From contig CAZBNW010000001.1 of the NCBI GenBank assembly GCA_964493385.1, forward strand, positions 31,979 through 95,978: 64,000 bases of DNA, given 5' to 3'. This DNA comes from Loki-b32 sp964493385 (GTDB lineage: Archaea; Asgardarchaeota; Lokiarchaeia; Sigyniarchaeales; SOKP01). Below, piece by piece: positions 44,884 through 54,600 of the stretch; within the stretch, counting starts at the first letter, position 1, and each line of letters begins with the position of its first letter. Position numbers and translations under genes: made by a program. The notes under the pieces are model-generated. The model did not search any database. It was given only the letters and a program-made list of their open reading frames with translations, and was not told the origin of the DNA.

Positions 44884-45378
44884 TTAGATATCAAATATTG
44901 GTTCATGATCTACATCGTCTACCCAATAATTAAATTTCTCTGCTAAAAACTGCTTTATCTCATCTATTTTAATTTTTTTGGCTTTTAAAGTAAAACCATA
45001 CACATTTAATGACGCAGGCATACTCAATTCTAAAGATTTTTTCATATTTTCTTCAGTAAATTCATCTAGGGGAACAAAAATACTATTCTTATTTTCTTCT
45101 TGATATGGATATTTCTCACCAAATTCAATCATAGAATTAACATTACTTAAAATTCCTAATTTACTCATTCTATAATTCATAACTAAATTAAAAATAGCAA
45201 GCAAAATATGCCAATCCTTCCATCCCTGAGATCTTAAAATTTCCTTAAGGATTTGGAAGTCTTCAGTTGGAACTATTCTTTTTAATGATAACCGAATTGA
45301 AGGAATGCAATTCTTATATCTTTTTTTTATCATCTCTTCAGATTTTTTTTTATCATAAAATTTACTTAACTTGCTCAT
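44884..45378 (-). CDS. Hypothetical partner of HNH-TPR protein
   Basis: A 164-residue protein of unknown family. A basic N-terminus (K-K-K-S-E-E-M-I-K-K-R-Y) is followed by a helix with L-R-S-Q-G-W-K-D-W-H-I-L-L-A-I-F-N and an acidic C-terminus. The start codon lies inside the last codons of the HNH-TPR gene (17-bp overlap) with GTGATG just upstream, so the two products are made together and probably interact. The 3' end faces the HerA gene, 70 bp away. Confidence 0.55.
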   Translation of the reverse strand: MSKLSKFYDKKKSEEMIKKRYKNCIPSIRLSLKRIVPTEDFQILKEILRSQGWKDWHILLAIFNLVMNYRMSKLGILSNVNSMIEFGEKYPYQEENKNSIFVPLDEFTEENMKKSLELSMPASLNVYGFTLKAKKIKIDEIKQFLAEKFNYWVDDVDHEPIFDI

Positions 45379-47689
45379 TGGCATCACTATAAATTAGCTT
45401 ATAATAATTAAAAAAATCTTTTTGAACCAGTGATTTATATAAAACCCGATATAGATTAGAAAAATAACCCGTTTCGAATATGGGAACTATCTCTTGCATA
45501 ACTTGATCTAATGATATAATCATATGAGATCTCATTATGTTTATTAGTATACTGATAAATCTGGGGATATATTCTTTGTCCGTTTCGATAGGAATTTCAA
45601 TAAATATTTCCTCATTGCTATCATAAAAATGAAACTTATCTGATGGTAATACCTTAAATTTAAGATCCTCAGTAGATAAAGTGTCAATATCTTCTAGAGT
45701 GGATAAGAGTATTTGGACATATGCAATAAATTCTTCTGCTATCATGGTATCAATGAATTTATTTCTCCATTGGACGGTCCAATTTATTCCTAGTTGAGCC
45801 CAAGTAAAGATTCTTTCTTCTTCTGTATCCCTAAATGGAACTTTATTCAATTTTTTTAACATTTTAATATCATCTGGAGAATAAGAGAACTGAGTCCTAT
45901 TAATTACTTCTTCAGTTATACCTAATAAATCATATACATTAAGAAAATCTCTAATTATTTCATATAGCTTATTAGATCTTTGTTTTGCATAAGCTAATGA
46001 TCTGATTATGTTTTCAAGGAGAATATATGCATTACTATCTTTTTCTTTTGAAAAATTAAAACCTTCTATTGAATAAAATTCCCTGAGAATTAAGGATATT
46101 GATGAAAAATAGACCGCCTCAAGAGTGTGATTTAAATCGTAGCTTAACATAGCAAGTCTATCTGTACCGCAATCATAAGTAAGCTGCTTAATATTATACT
46201 CTGCATCAATTTCATTTGATAGATAATAAGCGACCATAAAATAATATTTTGATGCATAAAATAATCCCAATTTAGTATAACTCTCACCTAGATAGTAAAT
46301 TGAGAAGATACAATCATAGAGTGTATCAGGAGTAAAACTTTTATTTTTTATTTTTTGAAAATGTTTAATAACCTTTGGATATCTTTCGTTATTAAATAGT
46401 TCAATCCCTATGTTCATCAAATCTGTGATAGTGGAATTATTTCCTTCATAAGTATTCTTCAGATTAACAATTCTGTCAAATAAATCATTAAATTCCTTAT
46501 GCTCTCGAATGATTGGAAGTTTCTCAGAAAGTCCTATAAAATAATTATAAAATACATTGAAATCGAAAAATTTCGTTCCCTCTAGAATTTCTAAAAGTAG
46601 CCTTAATTCTCGATAGTATTTTTCTATCCAATGTATCAAAGCCACATCCCTATCCTCTGTTAAAAATTCTTCTCTAGTCAAACCCGTATTAATAAGAAAT
46701 TTAGCATATTCTAAATTAGCAATTCTCATATTAGTTTTAGAATTTCTAATATTTTCTTCTAAAGTCTTCAAGAGTTCTTCTCTAATATCAAAAACAGTGT
46801 CAATTTTTGATTTTACCTTACGTCGTTGAAATTCTCCATTAAAATAATTGAATAACGTTGAAGCTTGCGTTAGAGTTTCCACATTAATTTCCTTTTTCAT
46901 AGATTTAAAATATTCTATTAATTCAATTTCAATTGGGATCAAGCTTTTTCTAGTATAAAACATTCCCATTAATTTTTCATAAAATAGATTTTTATACAAT
47001 TTGCTATCTTCGATTGTTCTTTCTAAGAAACTATCAATCAGACTAATCCAAAAATCAATATCTTCAATCTTCTTTTTTTGGGAATATCTTATTGCACTCT
47101 TTACCTCGAAATATTCTCCAAAATTATAAAATCTAATACCTTCTGTTCTGTATTTATTCAAAATTATATTATAATTTTCTAATTCTTCAATTTCTTTTAC
47201 TTCTTCTAAATTTACTCTCAAACCCTCAGAGGCTAATGATTTAAAATCAATTTTTTTTTCATCAATTAATTTTATAATATCAACTATTTTTGCTGCCGAC
47301 CTCTTATCTAAGTCCTTTTTAAATTTATCACTTAATTCTACTACCTTAGGTTTTAGGTCCTGAGCTTTTACCAATGCTCTCTCAATATGCCCTCTATACG
47401 CATCACCCTCATCATCTAATCCTTTATCGCTTTTCATCAAATTAAAATGTTCTGTAGAAGGACACAGATTTTCAATACCGTGAATATTGAAATCATCGTC
47501 TAAATGATATTTTTGTTTCCATTTATCGAACTCATCAGGCTCTTTTGGTCTAATTAATACTCTTTCAGGAATTACGTGATCAATCTCCATTTCTAGAAAT
47601 CCTATTGAAGTTCTTTCATAACCACTTTTACAGTCATAAGCAATCCAAATTGCTTTTCTCAAATGAATCGGTATTTTCTGTTTTGACAT
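45362..47689 (-). CDS. HNH endonuclease-like protein with TPR-like helices
   Basis: A 775-residue protein. The N-terminal 110 residues have an HNH layout: M-E-I-D-H-V-I-P, then I-E-N-L-C-P and E-H-F-N-L-M-K-S-D-K. The usual zinc cysteine pairs are not evident (one C-K near residue 18 and one C-P), so the fold may lack the structural zinc. About 600 residues of helical repeats follow, some TPR-like (Y-D-C-I-F-S-I-Y-Y-L-G-E-S-Y-T-K-L-G). This resembles defence effectors where a repeat sensor controls a nuclease. It is cotranscribed with the 164-residue protein. Confidence 0.7.
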   Translation of the reverse strand: MSKQKIPIHLRKAIWIAYDCKSGYERTSIGFLEMEIDHVIPERVLIRPKEPDEFDKWKQKYHLDDDFNIHGIENLCPSTEHFNLMKSDKGLDDEGDAYRGHIERALVKAQDLKPKVVELSDKFKKDLDKRSAAKIVDIIKLIDEKKIDFKSLASEGLRVNLEEVKEIEELENYNIILNKYRTEGIRFYNFGEYFEVKSAIRYSQKKKIEDIDFWISLIDSFLERTIEDSKLYKNLFYEKLMGMFYTRKSLIPIEIELIEYFKSMKKEINVETLTQASTLFNYFNGEFQRRKVKSKIDTVFDIREELLKTLEENIRNSKTNMRIANLEYAKFLINTGLTREEFLTEDRDVALIHWIEKYYRELRLLLEILEGTKFFDFNVFYNYFIGLSEKLPIIREHKEFNDLFDRIVNLKNTYEGNNSTITDLMNIGIELFNNERYPKVIKHFQKIKNKSFTPDTLYDCIFSIYYLGESYTKLGLFYASKYYFMVAYYLSNEIDAEYNIKQLTYDCGTDRLAMLSYDLNHTLEAVYFSSISLILREFYSIEGFNFSKEKDSNAYILLENIIRSLAYAKQRSNKLYEIIRDFLNVYDLLGITEEVINRTQFSYSPDDIKMLKKLNKVPFRDTEEERIFTWAQLGINWTVQWRNKFIDTMIAEEFIAYVQILLSTLEDIDTLSTEDLKFKVLPSDKFHFYDSNEEIFIEIPIETDKEYIPRFISILINIMRSHMIISLDQVMQEIVPIFETGYFSNLYRVLYKSLVQKDFFNYYKLIYSDANEQVK

Positions 47690-47887
47690 TCTTAAATTAA
47701 TGATTATTACTTTTGTTTATTAATCTGCATAGTGTTATAATTATCTCTAAATTTCTTAAAGATACTATTATAATAATTTTAATTATTAATGAAATTGAAT
47801 TAATAATATAATGGGTATTGATTCCATGAATCCTCATTGATCATGTTTATAATACTAAAGATTTTATATTTTAATTAAGACAAAAAT

Positions 47888-48094
47888 ATGAGAAAATGTC
47901 TTACAATGAGAGCACATAATTATCTTTTTAGAATTTCATGCTTGGAATTATATTATCCCGTAATTATTAATGATGATATTTGCATAAATCCTAACTCTGA
48001 TAACATGAGAGATGAAATTGAACCCAATTTAACTTATCTTGATTTTAATCCGGACTCCTTTTCTTATTTATTAATACAGAGTGAAATTCCATAG
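47888..48094 (+). CDS. Doubtful small ORF
   Basis: A 68-residue frame with no recognisable domain and no ribosome site, in a 443-bp gap (47690-48132) with no other content I can support. Composition is not clearly coding. It is listed only because the frame begins with ATG and precedes two same-strand genes. Confidence 0.2.
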   Translation: MRKCLTMRAHNYLFRISCLELYYPVIINDDICINPNSDNMRDEIEPNLTYLDFNPDSFSYLLIQSEIP

Positions 48095-48132
48095 CACTTC
48101 TAAATATATCAAATTTCTTAAATATAATCTTA

Positions 48133-48636
48133 TTGTCTATTTTTTTATTTTCTGCAATTATGACTATTGTTTGGGATAATAAAATAGGTAATTATTTGAA
48201 TTATTACAATTATGCAGAGTATAAAAAAAAGAAAACGAGACTTCAAGTATATAAACAAGAGTTAGAATTAATCTTTGCCAATTTTAATTATATTTATAAT
48301 TCAAAAAATTATTCTAATTTAATACTAAATTATAATAAATTAAAATCAAAAATTACAAGATTTCAGAGGATATTTGATAAAAAAGGTTCAAAGTTTAATA
48401 TGATCTTTGAAAAATATAAGCCAATAATTGAACTTACAATTGCTATCACTGCTTGTTTTGTAGTTCATATAATAACTGGAGAAATATATGATCTCAGACT
48501 TATCGATCCATTTATTATATATAAGTTTGTAGGGATAATTGGATTGCCTTTATTCATGATTTTTTTTAGGAATCGATTTTGGTCTAGACGATTAGATGAT
48601 TACCATATAAATTTCGTAATCTTAAAACAGATGTAA
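48133..48636 (+). CDS. Membrane protein, unknown
   Basis: A 167-residue protein with an N-terminal hydrophobic helix, a charged helical middle rich in Asn, Tyr and Lys (probably coiled coil), and two C-terminal membrane helices ending in a basic tail. It starts at TTG 48133; AUA at 48124 is also in frame. It is 2 bp upstream of the zinc-ribbon gene, so they form an operon. No family is recognised. Confidence 0.45.
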   Translation: MSIFLFSAIMTIVWDNKIGNYLNYYNYAEYKKKKTRLQVYKQELELIFANFNYIYNSKNYSNLILNYNKLKSKITRFQRIFDKKGSKFNMIFEKYKPIIELTIAITACFVVHIITGEIYDLRLIDPFIIYKFVGIIGLPLFMIFFRNRFWSRRLDDYHINFVILKQM

Positions 48637-48638
48637 GA

Positions 48639-49250
48639 TTGCAGGATTATTTAAAGATTTTAAGAGTTTACTTTCAAAATAATGAAAAAGCTTTAAATTA
48701 CATCCTTAAAAATAAATATTACGAAATTTTAACTAATTTAAACTTCCTAAAATTTAAAATCTTTTGTCCAATTAATAATCATGAAATAACAGTAGAGAGC
48801 GATTTACAACTAAATAAGAATTTCATCAAATGCGAGGATTGCAATAGCTTTTTTGTGGTTAAAAATTCAATAATTAATATTATTCAAGCAAATATCTCAT
48901 ATATTTGTTTTAACTGTGGATACTCAAAATCTATAACAATAAATTCTACTGAAAGAAATATTAAGTTTAAATGTGAAAAATGTGGATTTAATAACATTAA
49001 AGGAATAGATATTATAGATTTATTGGGAATACTGTTAAGATTAAAAATGAGACAAAAAGAATTACTTCTTTTTTTTAATGAAAGAAATCGTTATCTAGTT
49101 TTTGATGAATCTTTTTCATCCACTGAACAAAAAATTTCAAAGAAAGTATTACTACAAATAGGAGATAGAACTGAATTGTTAAAGATTAGTGCAAATTCGT
49201 TAAAAAAGAATCTTAAAGATTTTATTAAAAAGGGGACAAGAAATAATTAA
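48639..49250 (+). CDS. Zinc-ribbon protein, unknown
   Basis: A 203-residue protein with one C-E-D-C pair at about residue 68 and a zinc ribbon C-F-N-C-G ... C-E-K-C-G (about 90-120) between helical ends. It starts at TTG 48639, two bases after the stop of the membrane protein, so translation is coupled. It may be the soluble partner of that membrane protein. Confidence 0.5.
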   Translation: MQDYLKILRVYFQNNEKALNYILKNKYYEILTNLNFLKFKIFCPINNHEITVESDLQLNKNFIKCEDCNSFFVVKNSIINIIQANISYICFNCGYSKSITINSTERNIKFKCEKCGFNNIKGIDIIDLLGILLRLKMRQKELLLFFNERNRYLVFDESFSSTEQKISKKVLLQIGDRTELLKISANSLKKNLKDFIKKGTRNN

Positions 49251-49348
49251 AAACATTTCTAGAAAGTAATAAAAATAAGAGATCTAAGTAAAAGGGAATC
49301 ATTACCTTCAGGCAGTAATTCTGGAAAATGTTCAAACAATAATCGAAA

Positions 49349-49525
49349 TCATGGGATATAATTAGTATAAATTGAGAAATTTAGTAAAAATGTATTTAGC
49401 TCTACTGCTCTTATCACATTAAACTTAGCTACTTCCCTAGCCCAATCAAAAAATTTTGGATTAATATAACTTAATAATTCATTAATGGTTTTCCTATCGA
49501 CATCTTCAAAGTCTTTTTCTGTCAT
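49349..49525 (-). pseudogene. Possible small ORF or gene remnant
   Basis: A 58-residue frame (M-T-E-K-D-F-E-D-V-D-R-K ...) with reasonable codon composition but no recognised domain, inside the 49251-49969 region of decayed sequence. It may be part of a former gene continuing from the flavoprotein fragment upstream. Confidence 0.3.
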
Positions 49526-49653
49526 TAAATTGATAGATTTTATGCCTTATATCGTTATCATGGAGGGTTTGTCTTATAATTTTTCTGCTTATTCTATTTT
49601 AGAATTTAAAGAAGTTTCTGAATTTATGTCTTTTCCTAATATGGACCCTAATA

Positions 49654-49788
49654 TTAAGATCCTATTAAAAGCTTAACTAATTTCAATTTCTGATTATATA
49701 AAGCCCCTTCAAGAAAAAGATCATCTAGATAATGTCCCCCAGATCCTATACCTCCCGTTTGATTCTCTTCTATGATACAAATTTTCAT
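49654..49788 (-). pseudogene. Fragment of an FAD-dependent oxidoreductase
   Basis: A 44-residue frame. K-I-C-I-I-E-E-N-Q-T-G-G then S-G-G-H-Y-L-D-D-L-F and Y-N-Q-K-L resemble the stretch just after the first Rossmann strand in FAD_binding_2 enzymes (succinate dehydrogenase/fumarate reductase flavoproteins). The dinucleotide motif before it and all of the catalytic part after it are missing. It is therefore a gene remnant, suggesting insertions and deletions in this part of the island. Confidence 0.5.
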
Positions 49789-49969
49789 ATATCCCTTCCA
49801 CCCTAAGTTTTATAATTTTTCCAGTTCTTAGGACCTCTACAGAAATTTCCATGGAATTTTCTTTGAAATCAGACTCTGATTTTACCTTTCCATTCCAATT
49901 TCATAGGAAATTGGGACAAAATTTAAAAAGGCTCGAACCTTGTGTCTCTTAAAACGGAGGAAAAGACAA

Positions 49970-50203
49970 ATGAGCGAAAAATCGAACCCAAACAAAAATA
50001 TATATACCTATAAATATGTACAATTCACGGTCACATCAAGTGAAAAAAAGCAGATTAAACATTTTGCCAATAAAGAGAACTTCAAAATCACTTCCGAATT
50101 CGTAAGAAGAATAGTTTTTGACTATATCAGAAGACAAGAAAATCCCGAACTATTCCATTCCGCTGATACTAATCCCATAAATCTTCTAATTTTCCAAATA
50201 TAA
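49970..50203 (+). CDS. Ribbon-helix-helix-like protein, apparently frameshifted
   Basis: A 77-residue protein starting at ATG 49970 with GGAGG 9 nt upstream. Y-V-Q-F-T-V-T then S-E-F-V-R-R-I-V-F-D-Y-I-R-R fits a small ribbon-helix-helix-type DNA-binding fold. After N-P-E-L-F the frame ends, but another frame stays open to 50273 with coding-like content (N-F-P-N-I-K-D-I-F-Q-L-N-Q-E-V). A one- or two-base change near 50170-50195 has probably cut the C-terminal tail. Confidence 0.5.
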   Translation: MSEKSNPNKNIYTYKYVQFTVTSSEKKQIKHFANKENFKITSEFVRRIVFDYIRRQENPELFHSADTNPINLLIFQI

Positions 50204-50320
50204 AAGATATTTTCCAACTAAATCAAGAAGTTAATAGTTTTAACATCAATCTTAAAATCTATAATATGTGGATAATTCTCTTAGCTATTTATATTGATTA
50301 TTGAGTAATAAATCAATTTC

Positions 50321-50965
50321 TCAGCAGGGGAAATTAGTATTTTTACGTCTTTTGAGAATTGCTTCAGAATCTTCATTGAGCATGTTTTTTATATATCTCT
50401 TGAGTTTTTTATATGATTTTCCTCCATTTTCAATTTCGTGATAATATTTTTTTAACCATAACTCAAGTGTCTTTAAAATCACCTTTGGATTAAAGACTAA
50501 AATGCCATTCTCAAGTTGAAATGCATCCTCAATTCTATTATCCAGATAGCAACCACATTTTATTCTTCCTTCATGGATTAGTCCAGTTCGCACATACTTA
50601 TAAAAAGAATATCCGTATTTAAAAGGAAATATTCTTAATTCTTTTATAAGAAATGTGATAATTCGATCTTCTACTGTGAGGTTCTTATGAGAAAATGATT
50701 TTTCTTCAAAATTATTTTTGATAAATTCTCTATAATCTTGAACTTGAGTTATATCAGTGAAAATTATATTTGCCAAAAAATCAATTAATGTAAAACATAA
50801 TACCCCTTGAGCAAATGCTGATAAATTCTTAGCGGGAGTAAGATAAAATTCATTTACTCTCCTCCTAAATGATTTACTAAGTTCATTTGGATTATCCAAA
50901 GTCTCTTTAATCATTTTTTTAACACTATAACCAGTAGCAAATATTAAAACTTCTTCGATTTTCAT
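50321..50965 (-). CDS. HEPN-domain-like protein
   Basis: About 214 residues from ATG 50965 (M-K-I-E-E-V); an in-frame start 16 codons upstream is less likely. It is all-helical with the motif R-T-G-L-I-H (R-x4-H) after a helix, the catalytic signature of HEPN RNases found in toxin-antitoxin, Abi and CRISPR effectors. The C-terminus is basic. It is divergent from the NYN ribonuclease gene across a 210-bp region holding a perfect 12-bp inverted repeat. Confidence 0.6.
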   Translation of the reverse strand: MKIEEVLIFATGYSVKKMIKETLDNPNELSKSFRRRVNEFYLTPAKNLSAFAQGVLCFTLIDFLANIIFTDITQVQDYREFIKNNFEEKSFSHKNLTVEDRIITFLIKELRIFPFKYGYSFYKYVRTGLIHEGRIKCGCYLDNRIEDAFQLENGILVFNPKVILKTLELWLKKYYHEIENGGKSYKKLKRYIKNMLNEDSEAILKRRKNTNFPC

Positions 50966-51083
50966 AAGATATAAGCAAAAATTGATATTTTTAAATTTAT
51001 CTTTTAAAATCATTAGATAGAGGCTTTAGTCTCTATCTAAACAAAAATAATACCTCACTTAATAAATTTAAATCGTTTAGAAA

Positions 51084-51123
51084 GTTTTAAGTTTTCGCTT
51101 TCTTACACTTTAAAACTTAAAAC
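51084..51123. promoter_or_regulatory. 12-bp perfect inverted repeat, likely operator
   Basis: GTTTTAAGTTTT at 51084-51095 and its exact complement AAAACTTAAAAC at 51112-51123, with 16 bp between. It sits between the starts of the divergent HEPN-like and NYN-ribonuclease genes, where a dimeric repressor could control both promoters. The candidate repressors are the winged-helix/TPR protein downstream or the ribbon-helix-helix protein at 49970. Confidence 0.5.
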
Positions 51124-51175
51124 CAAATACTTAAAAGTTGAACATACTTTATATTCTTTAGCAACATATAAAATA

Positions 51176-51613
51176 ATGAGATTAAAAGTGATAGAAAATA
51201 AACAAATTAATATTTTAGAGGTAAAAAAATCCATAGCAGTTGATTTGCCTAATTATTTATTCGAAAATAAAGATTCATCTGGCAAGGCAAAAATGGAGTA
51301 TATAGACCTTCTTTACGAGGTCTTAAGAAATCATGACTATGATAAAATTTTCCTAATAAGCAGTTCCTCTTTTATAAATAAAGTTGATGAACCAGAAGTA
51401 TATGACAAAATGGTTGAAATGAAAAAGATTTTGAGAGCTCCAGCATTAGTAGATAACGATTGGTATGTCTTAGCAGTAGCTAAGGAATTGAACTGCGATA
51501 TCTTAACAAATGATAAGTATAAGCAATATTGGGGAGAATTTGGAAAAAAATGGATAAACAAAAGAAGGAAAACATTCATGTTTGTTGATGGTAAACTTAT
51601 TATAAAAGAATAA
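51176..51613 (+). CDS. NYN / Zc3h12a-like PIN-fold ribonuclease
   Basis: A 145-residue protein. The acidic positions of the PIN-like site are all visible: A-V-D-L-P-N (Asp23, Asn26), D-N-D-W-Y-V-L-A-V-A (Asp93, Asp95) and I-L-T-N-D-K-Y (Asp113). The order and the R-R-K-T-F-M-F-V-D-G end match the Zc3h12a-like NYN branch, which are endoribonucleases in eukaryotic RNA control and occur in prokaryotic defence loci. It is 33 bp upstream of the 1,091-residue protein and so probably in one operon with it. Confidence 0.65.
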   Translation: MRLKVIENKQINILEVKKSIAVDLPNYLFENKDSSGKAKMEYIDLLYEVLRNHDYDKIFLISSSSFINKVDEPEVYDKMVEMKKILRAPALVDNDWYVLAVAKELNCDILTNDKYKQYWGEFGKKWINKRRKTFMFVDGKLIIKE

Positions 51614-51646
51614 TAAGCTGTAAAAAGAATTTAAAAAGTAGGAATT

Positions 51647-54600
51647 ATGTTGGAACAAGACACTTATGGGAAATATGAATTTTTAATTGAGTTTTTGGTG
51701 GATATTTTTAATATTAACACTGAAGAATTAGAAATAGATACCCCGCAGGGTATTAAAATTGTAAGCACAGATCTTAAAAAATTGAGTAATGACTTAAAAA
51801 ATAGGTGGGTAAGTCTATTAGAGAATTCTCATGATTTCTCATCCATCCAGAAAGAATATATCCAAAAACTTCAACCATGGAAAGAAAAATTTGATGTTTT
51901 TAAGCAAGTTAAGAATAAGAGTGAATTTATTAAATTTCTTGAGAAATATTTTTCTACATGGATGAAATTGAGCTTTCAAAATAAAGATATTTCAAGAAGA
52001 GAGATATTTGACATTATAAAACATGAAAAACCACTTATTTCTTTGTCAATTCCCAAATATATCGGGAGTTATAAATCCCTATCAATTCTCAAAAATGATT
52101 TCTTTGGATTAACTGCTCATCTTAAATTAAAGAAATATAAAACAGTGACATATAGTTTAATTATCATCTTTTCATTTTGGTTTGAGAATATAAAAGATAC
52201 ATGGAAGGCAGAGATAGATGTAATAAATAAAGACTATCAGAATTCTATGATAGCATATGAAATTATTAAGAAATTAAAATCCATGAAATTTAAGGAGAGC
52301 TCATTGATATTTGAAAGCCAAGAGAAGGGTAATCAATTTATAATATCGCCCTATATCAAAGCATATAATCTCCCACGTCCTTCAAATAATTTGATTATAG
52401 AAATATTAAGTATTAATCCTATTTTTCTTTTTGAAGAATTTGTCTCTTATTTATATTCTATCGAAGATATTATTCAGTTTAATCTTAAGAACCAAGACCT
52501 ATCTCCTCATACCTATTTTAAAAACTTAACTTTAGAATTACAGCAATTTCTCTTAAAAGGAAAAGAATTATTCTTAAAAGCAGAAGATTTTTTAGAATTA
52601 CCTCATGAACATAAAGATAAAATAAATAAAGATATAGTAAAAGAACCTGAAGATCTAAAAATATCATTCAATCAAATAATTGCATTTTTTAAGGATGCTT
52701 TAGAACGAGATAAAACAAATGAGACAATTTCACCGGAAGACAAAGGCTTTAGGACTCAAAATCAAATCTTTGACGATTATAAAGATGAAATTGATGCCTC
52801 CAAACCAACCTTCTATAATTATTTTGATTCTCTCCAGCTTGAGACATATTTAGAGGTGAGAAATAAGTCAGGAAAAGGAGGGGGGAAGGAATACAAATAT
52901 AAAGAGTTCAAATCAAAATCAGGTCAAACTATAAAAAAAGACTTAGAATTCAAGGATGAGGAAGATAAGGAGGATTTATCTTCTGAAAGAATAGAAATAC
53001 AAGGAGCCCTAAGTTATTATAATAATCATTATTATGAAAAAGCTATACAAATTTTCGAACATGTTTTACACTCAAAAAAATTATCATTAGATCTTAATCT
53101 TTACTTTACATGTCTATATTATTTAGGACGTTCATATTTTAAAATTGGCAATTATAAAAAAGCTTTAGAAAGTTTTGATAAAATCTACATGAAAAATAGA
53201 GATCTTTATAATAACAACTACGCATTAGCAGAATCTTATTTACAACTCCAAGATAATGAAAGTGCCCTTCTGATTATCGATGAAATAATTCTAGAGATAA
53301 AGGAAATATTTCAAAAAACTAATATAAATCTAAATTTAGATTATTTATTTGTTGCTCCCTTTGATAAAGAATGTTTTGAAATCCTGCATCCTAAACTTAC
53401 AGAAGAAGACATATATTCAGAGTACTCAGTAATAACAAATAAATCTTCAATAAAGATAAGTCCATTTTATTATCCACAATCTAGGATAACTCAGGTTAAT
53501 TATGACATAGTCAATCGAAATATTATCTCTTTACAAATTCTTTACAAAAAGTATCTGAGTTCTGTTATTTTAAAATTGGAAATTTTAAGAAGAGAGTTCT
53601 TTAATCAGGTTCTAAAGAACAATAATGATAAAATTATCCATATTGTCGAGGAATTCATATCGCATATCAAATATATAGAAGAAAACTCATATCTATATTC
53701 CCTCTCAACTAAGGATGTTGAAATCTATATCTCCTATTATAAGGGCTTATCAAAATTATTCAAAATAGTGGATGCGGAAAAAAGAATCTCATTTGAATTT
53801 CCACAAATAGAAGGTAATGGTGGATATCCTAAAAATCGTTATTGTTATCAAAAATTTAACCAATATTACTCAAGTCTAAGTTATTATAACGAGATTTTTT
53901 TCACTGACTTTGAGAATAGAGATAGGATTTTCCATTTAGTCACACTTAGTAAAGGATATCCTTTAAGAGGTGGTATCTTAGAACCAATTTTAAAAGCAGA
54001 ATATTACTTTCTTCAAGCTTATGTAAATTTGTATTATTTAATTGATACAAGAATACAGGAAGAAGAGGAATTAAATAACAAGTTAGATTTTGAAGATATT
54101 ATGAGCACTCAGGATGTCTTTAAAAAACATGATGATTTTCATTCTCGGTGGTTTGGATCTAGACATCCTAAACTTTTTATTGAAATGGCAGAAGAAGCTC
54201 ATAATTATTGTAAGAGACACAAATTTGAGAATTTTCTAAACCCGACTGAAATTATATTAAACGAGACTCAGAAGAAATATGAAGTCATAGAAAAATTAAG
54301 ATTCGAGAGAAGAAAAAAGGGTATTGATAAAAAGCTCCAAATTTTAAGCGCTAAATATAATGAACGTGATGATACCGTTAGGTTATCATACCAAATGAAA
54401 CCAAAAGAAGGATTCAAACATTTTGTAGATATTCGAATAAAAAGAGAAATTGAAAAAATATTACGAGAAAAAATAGGAAATATTAGATTTAATATCCGTC
54501 TTTTTAATCCTGAGCTTAATAAAGATGTAATAGAAGAATTAAGAGACATTCCTTTCATAAGAGAATCTGTTGAAGGGAGAACTAGAGCTTTCTTTATGGT

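Noticed and set aside
49485..49676. Plus-strand frame of 63 codons
   Set aside because: Overlaps the minus-strand gene remnants, has no ribosome site and no recognisable content.
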